Part shown: positions 26,305 through 35,125 of the stretch, one piece after another
Position numbering within the stretch: position 1 is the stretch's first letter
Layout: the number at the start of each line of letters is the position of its first letter
NCBI RefSeq assembly: GCF_000092825.1
Contig: NC_014168.1
Coordinates: forward strand, 1,293,946 to 1,357,945
Length of the DNA stretch: 64,000 nucleotides
Direction of reading: 5' to 3'
From: Segniliparus rotundus DSM 44985
Lineage (GTDB): Bacteria > Actinomycetota > Actinomycetes > Mycobacteriales > Mycobacteriaceae
The notes under the pieces: model-generated
What the model saw: the letters and a program-made list of their open reading frames with translations, nothing else
Told to the model about the DNA's origin: nothing
The model's database searches: none
Position numbers and translations under genes: made by a program

Positions 26305-27482
26305 ACCCGGCGCAGAAGACCCGCGGAAGGGCGATCTTGGTGACAGGGGCTGCGGGTCTGGTCGGGGCCGAGGTGGTGGACCGGCTCTCGAAGCATCTCC
26401 CGGTCATCGCCACGACGCATCGCAACCCCAGGATCGTGCGCAACGACGGCTGCGGCGTCGACGCCGTCGCGTACACCCCTGGTCATGACGCTCCGGTGCG
26501 TCAACTGGCGGTCGACGTCCGTTTGCCGGACTTCGGGCTGGACGCGGATCTGCTGGAGAGCCTGAGCGTCGAGGTCGGGGGGATCGTCCACTGCGCCGCG
26601 ACGGTCGCATTGGACGGCCCCGAGCAGGACTACCAAGCGCTGAATGTGACCGCGACGGCGAACACGGTCGAACTCGCCCAGCGTTGGGATGTGCCCCTGG
26701 TCCACGTCAGCACGGCCTATGTTTGCGGGCGCAGGGGCGGGCGCATCCTTGAGGACGAACTCGACGTCGGACAAGAATTCAGCAACGGCTACGAGCACAG
26801 CAAGCTCCGCGCCGAAAAGCTTGTGCGGTCCGCGCCGGGGTTGCGCTGGTCAGTGGTTCGGCCCGCGATCGTCACCGGATCTGCCGACGGCGGCGCGGTG
26901 CGGGATTACAAAAACCTCTACACGCTGGTCAAACTCATTGTCGAGGGCAAACTCCGCCGGCTTCCCGGACGCTACGACGCCACCTTGTCGCTCGTGCCCG
27001 TCGATTACACAGCGGATGTGACAGTGTCGGCGACGCTGCGGATGCAGTCGGATGAGGCGGCAATACGCGGCCGGACGTTCCACGCGACAGGGAACGGCGT
27101 CATCTCGTTGCGCGAAGTCTCGAATGTCTTCGCCGAGTACCCCTCGTTCCACGTGGCGACCTTTGTGCCTGCCGCCTCCTTCTCGATAGAAGACCTGGAC
27201 TCGTTCGAGCGCGACTATTACCAGCGCTTGGGCGCCCAGTACGTGTGCTATTTCGACCGGGTCCGCGCATTCGACGACTCCGCGACCAGAACATTGCTGG
27301 GAATGCAGCCGCCCGACACAGGCCAAGAATACTTGCGCACGCTGCTCGACTACTGCCTCGAGGCCGGTTATCTGGGTCGAGCCCTTCCTTCAGTGGAGGA
27401 AATCCTCCAAGACGAATCCTCTTCGTCCGAGGGCGGCGCGCGAACGGCCGACAGGGCTGGAACAAACGAGTTGGTCCGATGA
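26301..27482 (+). CDS. NAD(P)-dependent thioester-reductase-like dehydrogenase
   Basis: 393 residues, extended short-chain dehydrogenase of the NAD_binding_4 / male-sterility type. Rossmann motif TGAAGLVGAEVVDRL near residue 15, catalytic region HVSTAYVCG and Tyr-x-x-x-Lys in GYEHSKLRAEKLV. Close relatives are carboxylic-acid-reductase R domains and fatty acyl reductases, which release carrier-bound thioesters as aldehydes or alcohols; sugar epimerases share the fold, so the reaction is not certain. GTG start, translationally coupled to the ACP before and the ABC ATPase after (both 4-base overlaps). Confidence 0.82.
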   Translation: MNPAQKTRGRAILVTGAAGLVGAEVVDRLSKHLPVIATTHRNPRIVRNDGCGVDAVAYTPGHDAPVRQLAVDVRLPDFGLDADLLESLSVEVGGIVHCAATVALDGPEQDYQALNVTATANTVELAQRWDVPLVHVSTAYVCGRRGGRILEDELDVGQEFSNGYEHSKLRAEKLVRSAPGLRWSVVRPAIVTGSADGGAVRDYKNLYTLVKLIVEGKLRRLPGRYDATLSLVPVDYTADVTVSATLRMQSDEAAIRGRTFHATGNGVISLREVSNVFAEYPSFHVATFVPAASFSIEDLDSFERDYYQRLGAQYVCYFDRVRAFDDSATRTLLGMQPPDTGQEYLRTLLDYCLEAGYLGRALPSVEEILQDESSSSEGGARTADRAGTNELVR

Positions 27483-28183
27483 TCGAACTGCGCGAGGTGA
27501 CCAAGCGATACCGGATCGGCAGCGAAGAGGTCCGGGCCCTCGACGGCGCCAGTCTCGACCTCGCGCCTGGCTCCCTCGTGTCCATGGCGGGCCCGTCCGG
27601 CTCGGGCAAGAGCACCTTGTTGCACATCCTCGGCGCGCTTGATTCGCCAGACTCTGGATCCGTCGTGTTCGAGGGACGCGACATCACGGGCCTGTCCGAG
27701 CCCGAGCAGGCCGAACTGCGTCTGCATCGCATCGGGTTCGTCTTCCAGTTCTTCAACCTGTTGCCCACCATGTCAGCGTGGGAGAATGTGGCGCTGCCAA
27801 AGTTGCTCGACGGCGCGAGCCTCAAATCTGCGCGCGCCGACGCGATGGCCCTGTTGCAGCGCGTCGGCCTGGGACAGCGCGCCGATCACCGCCCCGCCGA
27901 GCTTTCCGGGGGGCAAATGCAACGAGTGGCCATCGCGCGGTCCCTGATGATGGACCCGGTTCTGCTGCTCGCCGACGAGCCGACGGGGAACTTGGACTCG
28001 AAAACGGGCGATGAGGTGATGGCGTTGCTGGCCGAGTTCGCCCACGACAAGGAGAACGCCAGGACCGTTGTCCTGGCGACGCACAACCTCGAGGCGGCCG
28101 CTGCCACGGATCGGACCATCTTTTTGCAGGACGGCTCCATCGCCTCGGATGTGTCCCGCCGGGTCGAAGCGAGCGCCCCGTGA
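27479..28183 (+). CDS. ABC transporter ATPase (LolD/MacB type)
   Basis: 234 residues with Walker A GPSGSGKST, Q-loop FQFFNLLP, signature LSGGQMQRVAIARSL, Walker B VLLLADEPTGNLDS and the H-loop ATHN. This is the MacB/LolD/FtsE class that works with FtsX-type permeases to move lipids, lipoproteins or antibiotics rather than transporting small solutes. It overlaps both neighbours by 4 bases; the next gene is its permease. Confidence 0.93.
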   Translation: MIELREVTKRYRIGSEEVRALDGASLDLAPGSLVSMAGPSGSGKSTLLHILGALDSPDSGSVVFEGRDITGLSEPEQAELRLHRIGFVFQFFNLLPTMSAWENVALPKLLDGASLKSARADAMALLQRVGLGQRADHRPAELSGGQMQRVAIARSLMMDPVLLLADEPTGNLDSKTGDEVMALLAEFAHDKENARTVVLATHNLEAAAATDRTIFLQDGSIASDVSRRVEASAP

Positions 28184-30669
28184 GAGCGCTCTTCGACTGG
28201 CTGCGCCTCTTCAGCGCGCGGGAGGCGGTCGCCGCACGAGGCCGCATGGCCGCGCTGGTCGCAGTCGTCGCGGTGTCGTCGGCTCTGCTGGTGGCCGTCT
28301 TTGGGGTCATCGGGTCCATCGACTCGTCAGCCGAACGGCTCGCCGACCAGCTCGCAGGCAAGGCGGCCCTCGAGGTCACAGGGATCGCCGACGGCGGTTT
28401 CTCCGAGGATGTGCTCGACAGCCTCAACGGCCTTGGCGGGGTCTCAGTGGGGGCGCCGTTTGTCCAGACGACGGTCACTTCCTCGGCGGGCGACACGTTG
28501 CTGCTCGGCGCCGATCCGCGCAGCGTCCGACTGGACAACGCGTTGAGCCAGGCTCTCTCAGGCAAGCTGGCGGAGCTGGCCTCGGCCCGAGACGGTCTGC
28601 TCGCCGGTCCGGGAATGGGGGTCGTGAAGGGCGGGCAGATCCGAGTGGGCTCGACGTCGGCCACAGTCGTCGACGTCCTGCAAGGAGCGGACTATAGCGC
28701 AATAAACGGCGGCCGTTACCTGGTCAGCCCCTTGCGGCTCGCGCAGCGGCTGGCCGGTCACGAGCATGTGATCGACGGTGTCTACATAGTCCCGAAAGCG
28801 GGCGCCGACGTCGAGCAGCTCCGATCGGCCGTCACTGCTGCTGTCGGCGGGCGGGCGCTGGTCGTCGACCCCCAGGCGCGCAGCGCCCAGTCCGCGATGG
28901 GCGTCAACCTCGTCCGATTTGTCGCATTGTCCTCAGGAGCCATCACGTTCGTCGTCTCCGGGTTCCTGATCTACACCGCGACGGGCATGTCGGTCGCGGC
29001 GCGCAGGCGCGCTCTGTCGGCGCTGCGCGCTATCGGAGCCCGTCCCCGGCGCCTCGTCCTCGGCATCCTCGGGGAGGTCGCCTTGTACGGTCTCATCGGT
29101 GGTCTGATCGGGGCCGTTGGTGGCTTCTTCATCGGGCGATGGGCGATCACCAGGCTGCCGGACACGTTCATGCAGACCGTCACAGCGCGCATCGAGTACC
29201 ACTTGCCCGCATGGGCTGTCCCGGTGGCGCTGGCGGTGGCTGTGGCCGCCTCGGTGGCCGCGGCGGCGCTCGCCGCCCGGCATGTGTACCGGGTTTCGCC
29301 GGTCGAAGCGATGGCTCCGGTGGGAGCCTCCAGCACAGACTCGGTTCCAACGTGGACGCGCGTTGCGGCTTTCCTTGTCTTCGTGTTGCTCGCGGCGGCA
29401 GCTTTCATGGTTGCCACCTCAGAGCTGGGGCTGCTGTCGGACGGGGCGATCTCCATGATGTTCGGCGCGCTGCTGGCGCTCGGGTTCGCCATGGGGCCTT
29501 TGCTGATCCGGGTCTGCGCCGCGGTCGCCGGAGCGTTCGGGCCCGCCGGCGTCGTTTCCGGCTCTGCGCTCTCGCGTGCGCCTGGCCGGGTCTGGGCGAC
29601 CATGATGACTGTGGCGATCGCTGTCGCCGCGACCCTCGCGATCAGCGGCGGCGGCGGGAACGCCGTCCGCTCGGCGTTGAAGACGTTCGCACCGTACGAG
29701 CACAGCGACATCTGGGTCTCGACGAGCAGGCCTGGGCTCTTCCCCACGGGGCCGCTGTTGCCGTCGACGCTGCACGATCAAGTCGCTTCGGCAGCGGGCG
29801 TGACGGCCGTTGTGGGCGGCCTTGCGAGTTATGCCATGGTCGGCGACAGCAAGGTCATGCTCTACGGGTTGTCTCGCGACGACGGAAATCCTTTGCTTGC
29901 AGGTGTGCCTGAGGCGGTGCGACAGCAGGCCCTCGCCGGAGACGGCGTTGTCCTGTCCCGAGATCTGGCGCAACGCCTGAAGCTGCGCGTCGGCGATACC
30001 TTCACGTTGCACACAGCGCAGGGCGACAAGTCGTTGCCAGTCCTTGCCGCCGTGCCTTTCTTCTCCGGACTCACCGGAGCGCTTGGCCTCGAGCTCGGCC
30101 TTTTGCGGAGCTGGTTCCACCGAGGAGGGGAGACCACGTTGCAGGTCAGCCTCGCCCCGGGGACAGATCTCGAGGCGGCGGCCGCTGCGATTCGCCAGCT
30201 TGTCCCGCAGGGCGTGCACGTCTACAGCGGCAGGCAGGCTGTCGATGGATACGGGTTGGTGCTGCGCCAGGCTTTCGACCTGAACAACGTCCTCTGGATG
30301 ATCGTGGTGGTGATCGCTGCGATAGCGCTGCTGAACATGCTCATGCTGTCTGTGCTGGAAAGGCGTAGAGAGTTCGGCGTTCTCGGCGCGATCGGCGCCA
30401 GTCGGCGCTTCGTTCTCAAGACCGTTCTGATCGAAGGCGCGGCGATCGGCCTGACAGGCGGCGTTCTCGGCGTGTTGTTCGGGCTCGCCGAACAGTATGT
30501 GTCGGATTTCGCGTCCAGCCAGGTGTGGGCTGTGGACGTCCGTTTCGAGTTCGTCCCTATCGCGTTCCTCCTCGCGCTCGGCGGGTTGGCCGTGTGCGTT
30601 GTCGGCTCGGTCCCGCCTGCGCTCACCGCCTCGCGTGGGAGCGTCGTCGAGGCGGTGAGCGCCGAATGA
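28180..30669 (+). CDS. ABC transporter permease with two FtsX domains
   Basis: 829 residues. One TM segment near residue 25 (MAALVAVVAVSSALLVAVFGV), a large extracytoplasmic domain, then three TM helices of a first FtsX domain (~245-370); a second set (TM ~390-445, extracytoplasmic domain, TM ~700-825) repeats this. The architecture matches actinobacterial MacB/LolCE-like permeases. GTG start overlapping the ATPase stop. In this operon it is the probable inner-membrane extrusion step for the lipid product before the lipoprotein encoded next. Confidence 0.88.
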   Translation: MRALFDWLRLFSAREAVAARGRMAALVAVVAVSSALLVAVFGVIGSIDSSAERLADQLAGKAALEVTGIADGGFSEDVLDSLNGLGGVSVGAPFVQTTVTSSAGDTLLLGADPRSVRLDNALSQALSGKLAELASARDGLLAGPGMGVVKGGQIRVGSTSATVVDVLQGADYSAINGGRYLVSPLRLAQRLAGHEHVIDGVYIVPKAGADVEQLRSAVTAAVGGRALVVDPQARSAQSAMGVNLVRFVALSSGAITFVVSGFLIYTATGMSVAARRRALSALRAIGARPRRLVLGILGEVALYGLIGGLIGAVGGFFIGRWAITRLPDTFMQTVTARIEYHLPAWAVPVALAVAVAASVAAAALAARHVYRVSPVEAMAPVGASSTDSVPTWTRVAAFLVFVLLAAAAFMVATSELGLLSDGAISMMFGALLALGFAMGPLLIRVCAAVAGAFGPAGVVSGSALSRAPGRVWATMMTVAIAVAATLAISGGGGNAVRSALKTFAPYEHSDIWVSTSRPGLFPTGPLLPSTLHDQVASAAGVTAVVGGLASYAMVGDSKVMLYGLSRDDGNPLLAGVPEAVRQQALAGDGVVLSRDLAQRLKLRVGDTFTLHTAQGDKSLPVLAAVPFFSGLTGALGLELGLLRSWFHRGGETTLQVSLAPGTDLEAAAAAIRQLVPQGVHVYSGRQAVDGYGLVLRQAFDLNNVLWMIVVVIAAIALLNMLMLSVLERRREFGVLGAIGASRRFVLKTVLIEGAAIGLTGGVLGVLFGLAEQYVSDFASSQVWAVDVRFEFVPIAFLLALGGLAVCVVGSVPPALTASRGSVVEAVSAE

Positions 30670-31397
30670 GCAAAAAGAGCAGGACCGCGTTCAGCAGCGG
30701 GTTTTGCCGTACGCCGAGCGCCGTGCTTGTCGCAGTCGTGTTGTCGTTGTGCGCCGGTTGCTTTCTGTCTGGCGCGCCTGTCGATCAGAAAAAGTCGCCA
30801 ACTGCGCCGACTGCTGGCGCAGACAACGCGCTGACCGCCCTGATCCGGCAAGCGGCCAAGTCGACCGCCTCGTTGAAGAGCGCCCATTTGGTCTTGGCGA
30901 CGACCGGCAAGATCGACGGGCTGGCGCACATTTCCAGCGCCGACCTCGACGTGCGGGTGGGTCCGCTCGGCGCTGCGGGGAAGGTCGCCTACGACGGCCA
31001 GGTCGATGTTCCCTTCGTGCTGATGGACGACGCCGCGTTTGTCCGGCTGTTCGACGAGTGGACCAATATCGGCAGCGTCGAAGACCTCTTCGCGCCGGGG
31101 CTGATCGACCCGTCGGCAGGCGTGGCGAAGATCTTGGCGAGCATTGTCGACCCTCAGGCGGGCGGCTCCGAGACAATCGACGGCACGGCCACGACCAAGG
31201 TGACCGGGTCAGTGCCAGTCGACGCGGCCAAGATCATGCTGCCGCAGGCGAACGGCCCCAAAAAGATCACCGTCTGGATCAAACCAGACGGAGACCACCA
31301 GGTCGTCAGATCCCTCGTCGAGGTGAGTCCGGGGAGCGCTGTCCAAAACACCCTCTCCAAATGGAACGTGCCCGTGACCATCAGCAAACAGCCGTAG
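30666..31397 (+). CDS. LppX/LprAFG-family lipid-binding lipoprotein
   Basis: 243 residues with a lipobox LCAGC (Cys32) after a hydrophobic core. The mature domain follows the LppX_LprAFG fold: ALTALIRQAAKSTASLKSAH, then DLDVRVGPLGAAGKVAY, WTNIGSVEDLFAPGLIDPSAGVAKIL and the C-terminal strand VTGSVPVDAAKIM-KITVWIKPDGDHQV. Such proteins have a large hydrophobic pocket; LppX helps deliver PDIM and LprG carries triacylated lipids. Overlap with the permease (4 bases) strongly suggests it receives the product of this operon on the outer face of the membrane. Confidence 0.88.
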   Translation: MSKKSRTAFSSGFCRTPSAVLVAVVLSLCAGCFLSGAPVDQKKSPTAPTAGADNALTALIRQAAKSTASLKSAHLVLATTGKIDGLAHISSADLDVRVGPLGAAGKVAYDGQVDVPFVLMDDAAFVRLFDEWTNIGSVEDLFAPGLIDPSAGVAKILASIVDPQAGGSETIDGTATTKVTGSVPVDAAKIMLPQANGPKKITVWIKPDGDHQVVRSLVEVSPGSAVQNTLSKWNVPVTISKQP

Positions 31398-31417
31398 CGC
31401 GCAGGAAGAAAAGAAGG

Positions 31418-32398
31418 ATGTCGACTATGAATTCAAGCGAGCAAACCGAGCAGCAGTGGTTCCTGCTGCGGCTGGGAGCCTACCTCAACGAGCGCTTCCC
31501 GGCGTACCAGGTAGTGGGCCAGCTCCCGCTGTTCCTCTCTGCCTTCCTCGCAGGCCAGGCGTTCATCGGGGTCCGGCCGACGGTGAACGCCGACGCGGCA
31601 GTGGGCTTTGTGGCCTTCGTGGCGTACACGTTCGCCGCCCGCGCTCTCGACGACCACAAAGATTTCGAGCACGACAGTCTGCACTATCCCGAACGGGTGC
31701 TGCAGCGGGGTCTTATCACCCTCCGCCATCTCAAAGTGCTCGGCCTTGGCTGCGTCGTGGCGTCCCTCCTTGGCTCGCTGTACATCGACCGAGGACTGGG
31801 CCTGGTGACACTGTGGTGGTTGGTCACGGTCGTCTCCAACAACATCTACCAATTTTGGATGATGCGCCACCCGGAGACGATGCGGTGGATCGAGGAGCGC
31901 CGGGTGTTGCTGGCGTTCACGTTCTTGCCGTTCTGGGGGCTCGGTTCGCTCTGGATCGCGCAAATGGGGGCCAAGGAGCACCGGCTGCCGTGGTCGGCGG
32001 GGTGGCTGGTGGTGCTTTGGATCGTGGGGCCGCTGCTGCTGGAGTTCGCCCGAAAGTCGCGCGCCCCTGAGGACGAGCGCTCCACCGTCGTCGACTACAC
32101 CAAGCCCCGTGTGTCGTGGGCGCATTCGCTCGGTCTCGGCGGAGCCGTGTTTTCGATGATCCTGCTGGCAGTGCTGACCACCGTGTTGGAGATGGTCGTG
32201 CTCTGGGTGCTCGGTTACGGATCGCGCTGGGCATATGCGGCATGCGTCGGCGTGGCGGCGCTGTGCCTTGTCCCGGCGGCTGGGCTGTTCGCGGCCAGCC
32301 CGTCGCGGCGACGGGCGAAGCTCGTGGCTGAGCTGTCGAGCAGCGTGATGGTGCTTGGCCAGGTCGTCTTGGTGGCCGCGATGCTCGTGGGCCGATAG
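31418..32398 (+). CDS. UbiA-superfamily prenyltransferase
   Basis: 326 residues, polytopic (about 8-9 hydrophobic helices). The first Asp-rich motif of UbiA enzymes is clear: RALDDHKDFEHD with D78, D79, D82 and D86, followed by the usual Pro-Glu-Arg stretch (YPERVLQRGLI). UbiA proteins attach prenyl chains to aromatic or sugar-phosphate acceptors; the mycobacterial decaprenyl-phosphate phosphoribosyltransferase belongs to the same superfamily. ATG 31418 is preceded by an AGAAAAGAAGG ribosome binding site. A prenyl or polyprenyl-phosphate substrate in this lipid operon is implied but not known. Confidence 0.8.
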   Translation: MSTMNSSEQTEQQWFLLRLGAYLNERFPAYQVVGQLPLFLSAFLAGQAFIGVRPTVNADAAVGFVAFVAYTFAARALDDHKDFEHDSLHYPERVLQRGLITLRHLKVLGLGCVVASLLGSLYIDRGLGLVTLWWLVTVVSNNIYQFWMMRHPETMRWIEERRVLLAFTFLPFWGLGSLWIAQMGAKEHRLPWSAGWLVVLWIVGPLLLEFARKSRAPEDERSTVVDYTKPRVSWAHSLGLGGAVFSMILLAVLTTVLEMVVLWVLGYGSRWAYAACVGVAALCLVPAAGLFAASPSRRRAKLVAELSSSVMVLGQVVLVAAMLVGR

Positions 32399-32458
32399 GC
32401 GCCACAGGTCTTTTGGTTGAGCGGTAGGACAGTGAATCGGATGGGTGAGGCTGCAACT

Positions 32459-35125
32459 ATGGAGTTCGCGATAGTCGGGGCGTCGATCCGGTTGCCGGGC
32501 GTCTGCGACATTGATGAGTTTCGCCGGGCGTTGCTCGCGGGGCAGTCCGGGCTCTGCGCCGTCCCGCCGTCCTCAGACGACGGGAAAGGCCCGACGGTCC
32601 ACGATCCCAGGTATGTGCCGGTGGCTTCGGTGGTCGAGTCCGCAGAGCTGTTCGACCGCGAGTTCTTCAGCATGACCTCGGGTGAAGCTGCCTCGTTGGA
32701 CCCGCAGCAGCGCCTGCTGCTCACTCTTGCCTATGAAGCGCTGCAGTCCTGCGCCTTCGATCCGGAGATGAGGCGAATCGGGGTCTATGTGTCGGCGACA
32801 CAGTCGAGCCGGCGCCCCGATGCGCCTGCCCGGCAGCAGGCTTCTGGCCCCTTGGCCGTCGACTATTCGGCGATGCTCGCGAACGACACGGACTTCTGCA
32901 GCGCGCGGATTGCGCACAAGCTGGGATTGACCGGGCCTGCGGTGACTGTTCAGAGCGCCTGCTCCAGCGCGCTCGTCGCTGTCCACCAAGCCTGCGCAGG
33001 ACTGGCGTTCGGCGATGCGGACGCCGCCATTGCTGGCGGCGTTTCGGTGACTTTGCCGCAAAACCGGGGGTACCTCCATCAAGAAGGCGGGGTGTTGTCG
33101 CCGACAGGCCAATGCCGCCCGTTCGATCGCGGGGCGGACGGCTTTGTCAAGGGCAACGGCGGGGCGCTCGTGGTGTTGCGCCGACTCGACGACGCGCTCG
33201 CCGATGGCGATCCGGTCCTCGCGGTGATCTCCGGCAGTGCGGTCAACAATGACGGCGACCGGCGAATGGGGTTCACCGCGCCCTCTCCGCAAGGCCAAGA
33301 GGAGCTCATCGCCAGTGCTGTGGCGCGTTCGGGCGTGGCTGTCGGCGACATCCGGTACGTGGAGGCGCACGGCACCGGCACACCGATGGGCGACCCTATC
33401 GAGTTCCGCGCGCTGACCCGTGCCTACGGCGCAGGCCCGGGTGCCTCGCCCGACTGCTGCCTCGGCTCGTTGAAGGCCAATTATGGGCATCTCGACGTCG
33501 CTGCTGGCGCGGTGGGACTGGTCAAGGCCGTGCTGGTCGTCCATGGAGGCACCGTGTTCCCTCAGATCAATTTCACCGGGCCCAGCGAATTCGTGCCCTT
33601 GGCCGCTGGCCGTTTCGTCATCCCCACCGAGCCGAGGCAGTTCCCCGAGCATTCCTGGGCCGCGGTGAGCGCCTTCGGCATGGGAGGGACGAACGCGCAT
33701 GTCGTGCTTCGCGGCCCCCGCGACGGTGAAATCAGCCCGGTGCGCGCGGGCCAGGCTGACGGCTGCGCTGTGCCGGTGCGGTTCAACGCCCGTTCGGAAA
33801 GATCGCTGGCCAGGTTCGGCTCCCGGTTGTCGAGGTATCTGCGCGAACGTCCCGACATTCACCCTGCCGACGTCGCGGCGACGCTCGCTCGGCGATCTGT
33901 CGGCGGCCTGGTGCGCGAGGTGCGCGCGCGCGATTCGGCGGAGCTCGCCGACGAGCTTGCGGCACAAGATTTCGGCGTGGCGCGGGAGACGATCGCCGCT
34001 GTGCCGGGGCGGCGCGTCTGGTTGCCTCCCACACCGTTGGAGGAGGCACCGCTCAGCTCCTCCGGCGCCGTCTCCGAGCCCGGAGGGGCTGAACGGACCC
34101 CGGCGCCGCGCGCCGCGCAGGTGCGTGCGTCGTTCATGCGGCACGTCGAAGACGAGCTGGGACCTCCCGTCGGGGAGGAGGACGATTTTTTCGCCGCAGG
34201 AGGCGAGTCCATCGGGCTTGTGGCAATTGTCGCCAAAGTGACGGCCGAGTTCGGCTTCGTCGTGGACTTCACCAGGCTCGACGGGCTCAGCACGGTCGGC
34301 AAGCTCGCGGACGAGCTTGTGCGCCAAGCAGTTTCGACGGTCCACGACACCGACCCGATTATCACGTTCGGCCCGCCTGGCGACGTGTACTGGCATCCCC
34401 CCGCCGGAGGGGCGAACTTCTGCTATTCGGCGTTGAGCCGCGTGTGCCCAAAGCTGGGAGTCAACGCGTTCCGGGCGAACCTTCGCGACACCGCCAGCAC
34501 GATCGAGGACATCGCGGCGCGCAATATCGAGGTCCTCGACCGGCGCGGCCTGCTCGGCGGCCAGCTGGTGCTGGGCGGATACTCGTTCGGCGGCAACGTG
34601 GGATTGGAGATGGCGATCCAGTTGGAGCGCGCGGGCGTTCAGCCGCGTCGGGTGGTGCTGTTCGACAGCATCGCGCCGCACGGGTACCGAGGAGCCGACA
34701 CCACAGGCGAGGAGTACGACAAAGCCGTCGCGCTGATGGTGCAGAGCGCCGTGCGCCAGAGCGCGCCGGAGGACCAGCTGGGCGCGTTCTCCCGCATGCT
34801 GGGCGACCAAGGGTCCGCCGCTGGCGTCCTCTACCAAGATTTCGTCCGTTTCTGGCGAGCGAACCACCAGGCTTTGGTCCGGCATAAACCGGAGGCAGTT
34901 CTTTCGTGTCCGATCACGCTCTTCCGCAGCCAGGAGGCGCTTCCCCAGCAGAGCCTCCAATGGCTGGGCGTCGACGCGCTGCCCGCGAGCGCGTGGCAGC
35001 GCTATAGCGCGCAGCCGCTGCAGGTCATCAATGTTCCAGGCGACCATTACGCGTTGTTCGTCGAGCCGCAATGCTTGGAGGTCCTTGCCGCGAGGTTGCC
35101 AGAAGTCCTCGGGAGGAACGCATGA
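32459..35125 (+). CDS. Type I polyketide synthase, KS-ACP-thioesterase, no AT
   Basis: 888 residues. Ketosynthase at ~1-425 with the full triad: Cys168 in VQSACSSAL, His304 in EAHGTGT, His344 in NYGHLD, plus GMGGTNAHVVL at the end. A ~110-residue linker leads to a carrier domain (FFAAGGESIG, Ser584 for phosphopantetheine) and a thioesterase of the alpha/beta fold with LGGYSFGGNVG (Ser709). No acyltransferase, KR, DH or ER domain. Extension therefore needs an AT in trans or the KS performs a single condensation between carrier-bound chains. ATG 32459 begins directly at the KS (MEFAIVG) with GGTGAGG upstream; earlier GTG/ATG codons exist. Overlaps the NRPS by 4 bases. Confidence 0.87.
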   Translation: MEFAIVGASIRLPGVCDIDEFRRALLAGQSGLCAVPPSSDDGKGPTVHDPRYVPVASVVESAELFDREFFSMTSGEAASLDPQQRLLLTLAYEALQSCAFDPEMRRIGVYVSATQSSRRPDAPARQQASGPLAVDYSAMLANDTDFCSARIAHKLGLTGPAVTVQSACSSALVAVHQACAGLAFGDADAAIAGGVSVTLPQNRGYLHQEGGVLSPTGQCRPFDRGADGFVKGNGGALVVLRRLDDALADGDPVLAVISGSAVNNDGDRRMGFTAPSPQGQEELIASAVARSGVAVGDIRYVEAHGTGTPMGDPIEFRALTRAYGAGPGASPDCCLGSLKANYGHLDVAAGAVGLVKAVLVVHGGTVFPQINFTGPSEFVPLAAGRFVIPTEPRQFPEHSWAAVSAFGMGGTNAHVVLRGPRDGEISPVRAGQADGCAVPVRFNARSERSLARFGSRLSRYLRERPDIHPADVAATLARRSVGGLVREVRARDSAELADELAAQDFGVARETIAAVPGRRVWLPPTPLEEAPLSSSGAVSEPGGAERTPAPRAAQVRASFMRHVEDELGPPVGEEDDFFAAGGESIGLVAIVAKVTAEFGFVVDFTRLDGLSTVGKLADELVRQAVSTVHDTDPIITFGPPGDVYWHPPAGGANFCYSALSRVCPKLGVNAFRANLRDTASTIEDIAARNIEVLDRRGLLGGQLVLGGYSFGGNVGLEMAIQLERAGVQPRRVVLFDSIAPHGYRGADTTGEEYDKAVALMVQSAVRQSAPEDQLGAFSRMLGDQGSAAGVLYQDFVRFWRANHQALVRHKPEAVLSCPITLFRSQEALPQQSLQWLGVDALPASAWQRYSAQPLQVINVPGDHYALFVEPQCLEVLAARLPEVLGRNA

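Noticed and set aside
32573-35071. Long minus-strand open frame opposite the polyketide synthase
   Set aside because: Shadow of the KS-ACP-TE gene; no motifs in the translated protein.
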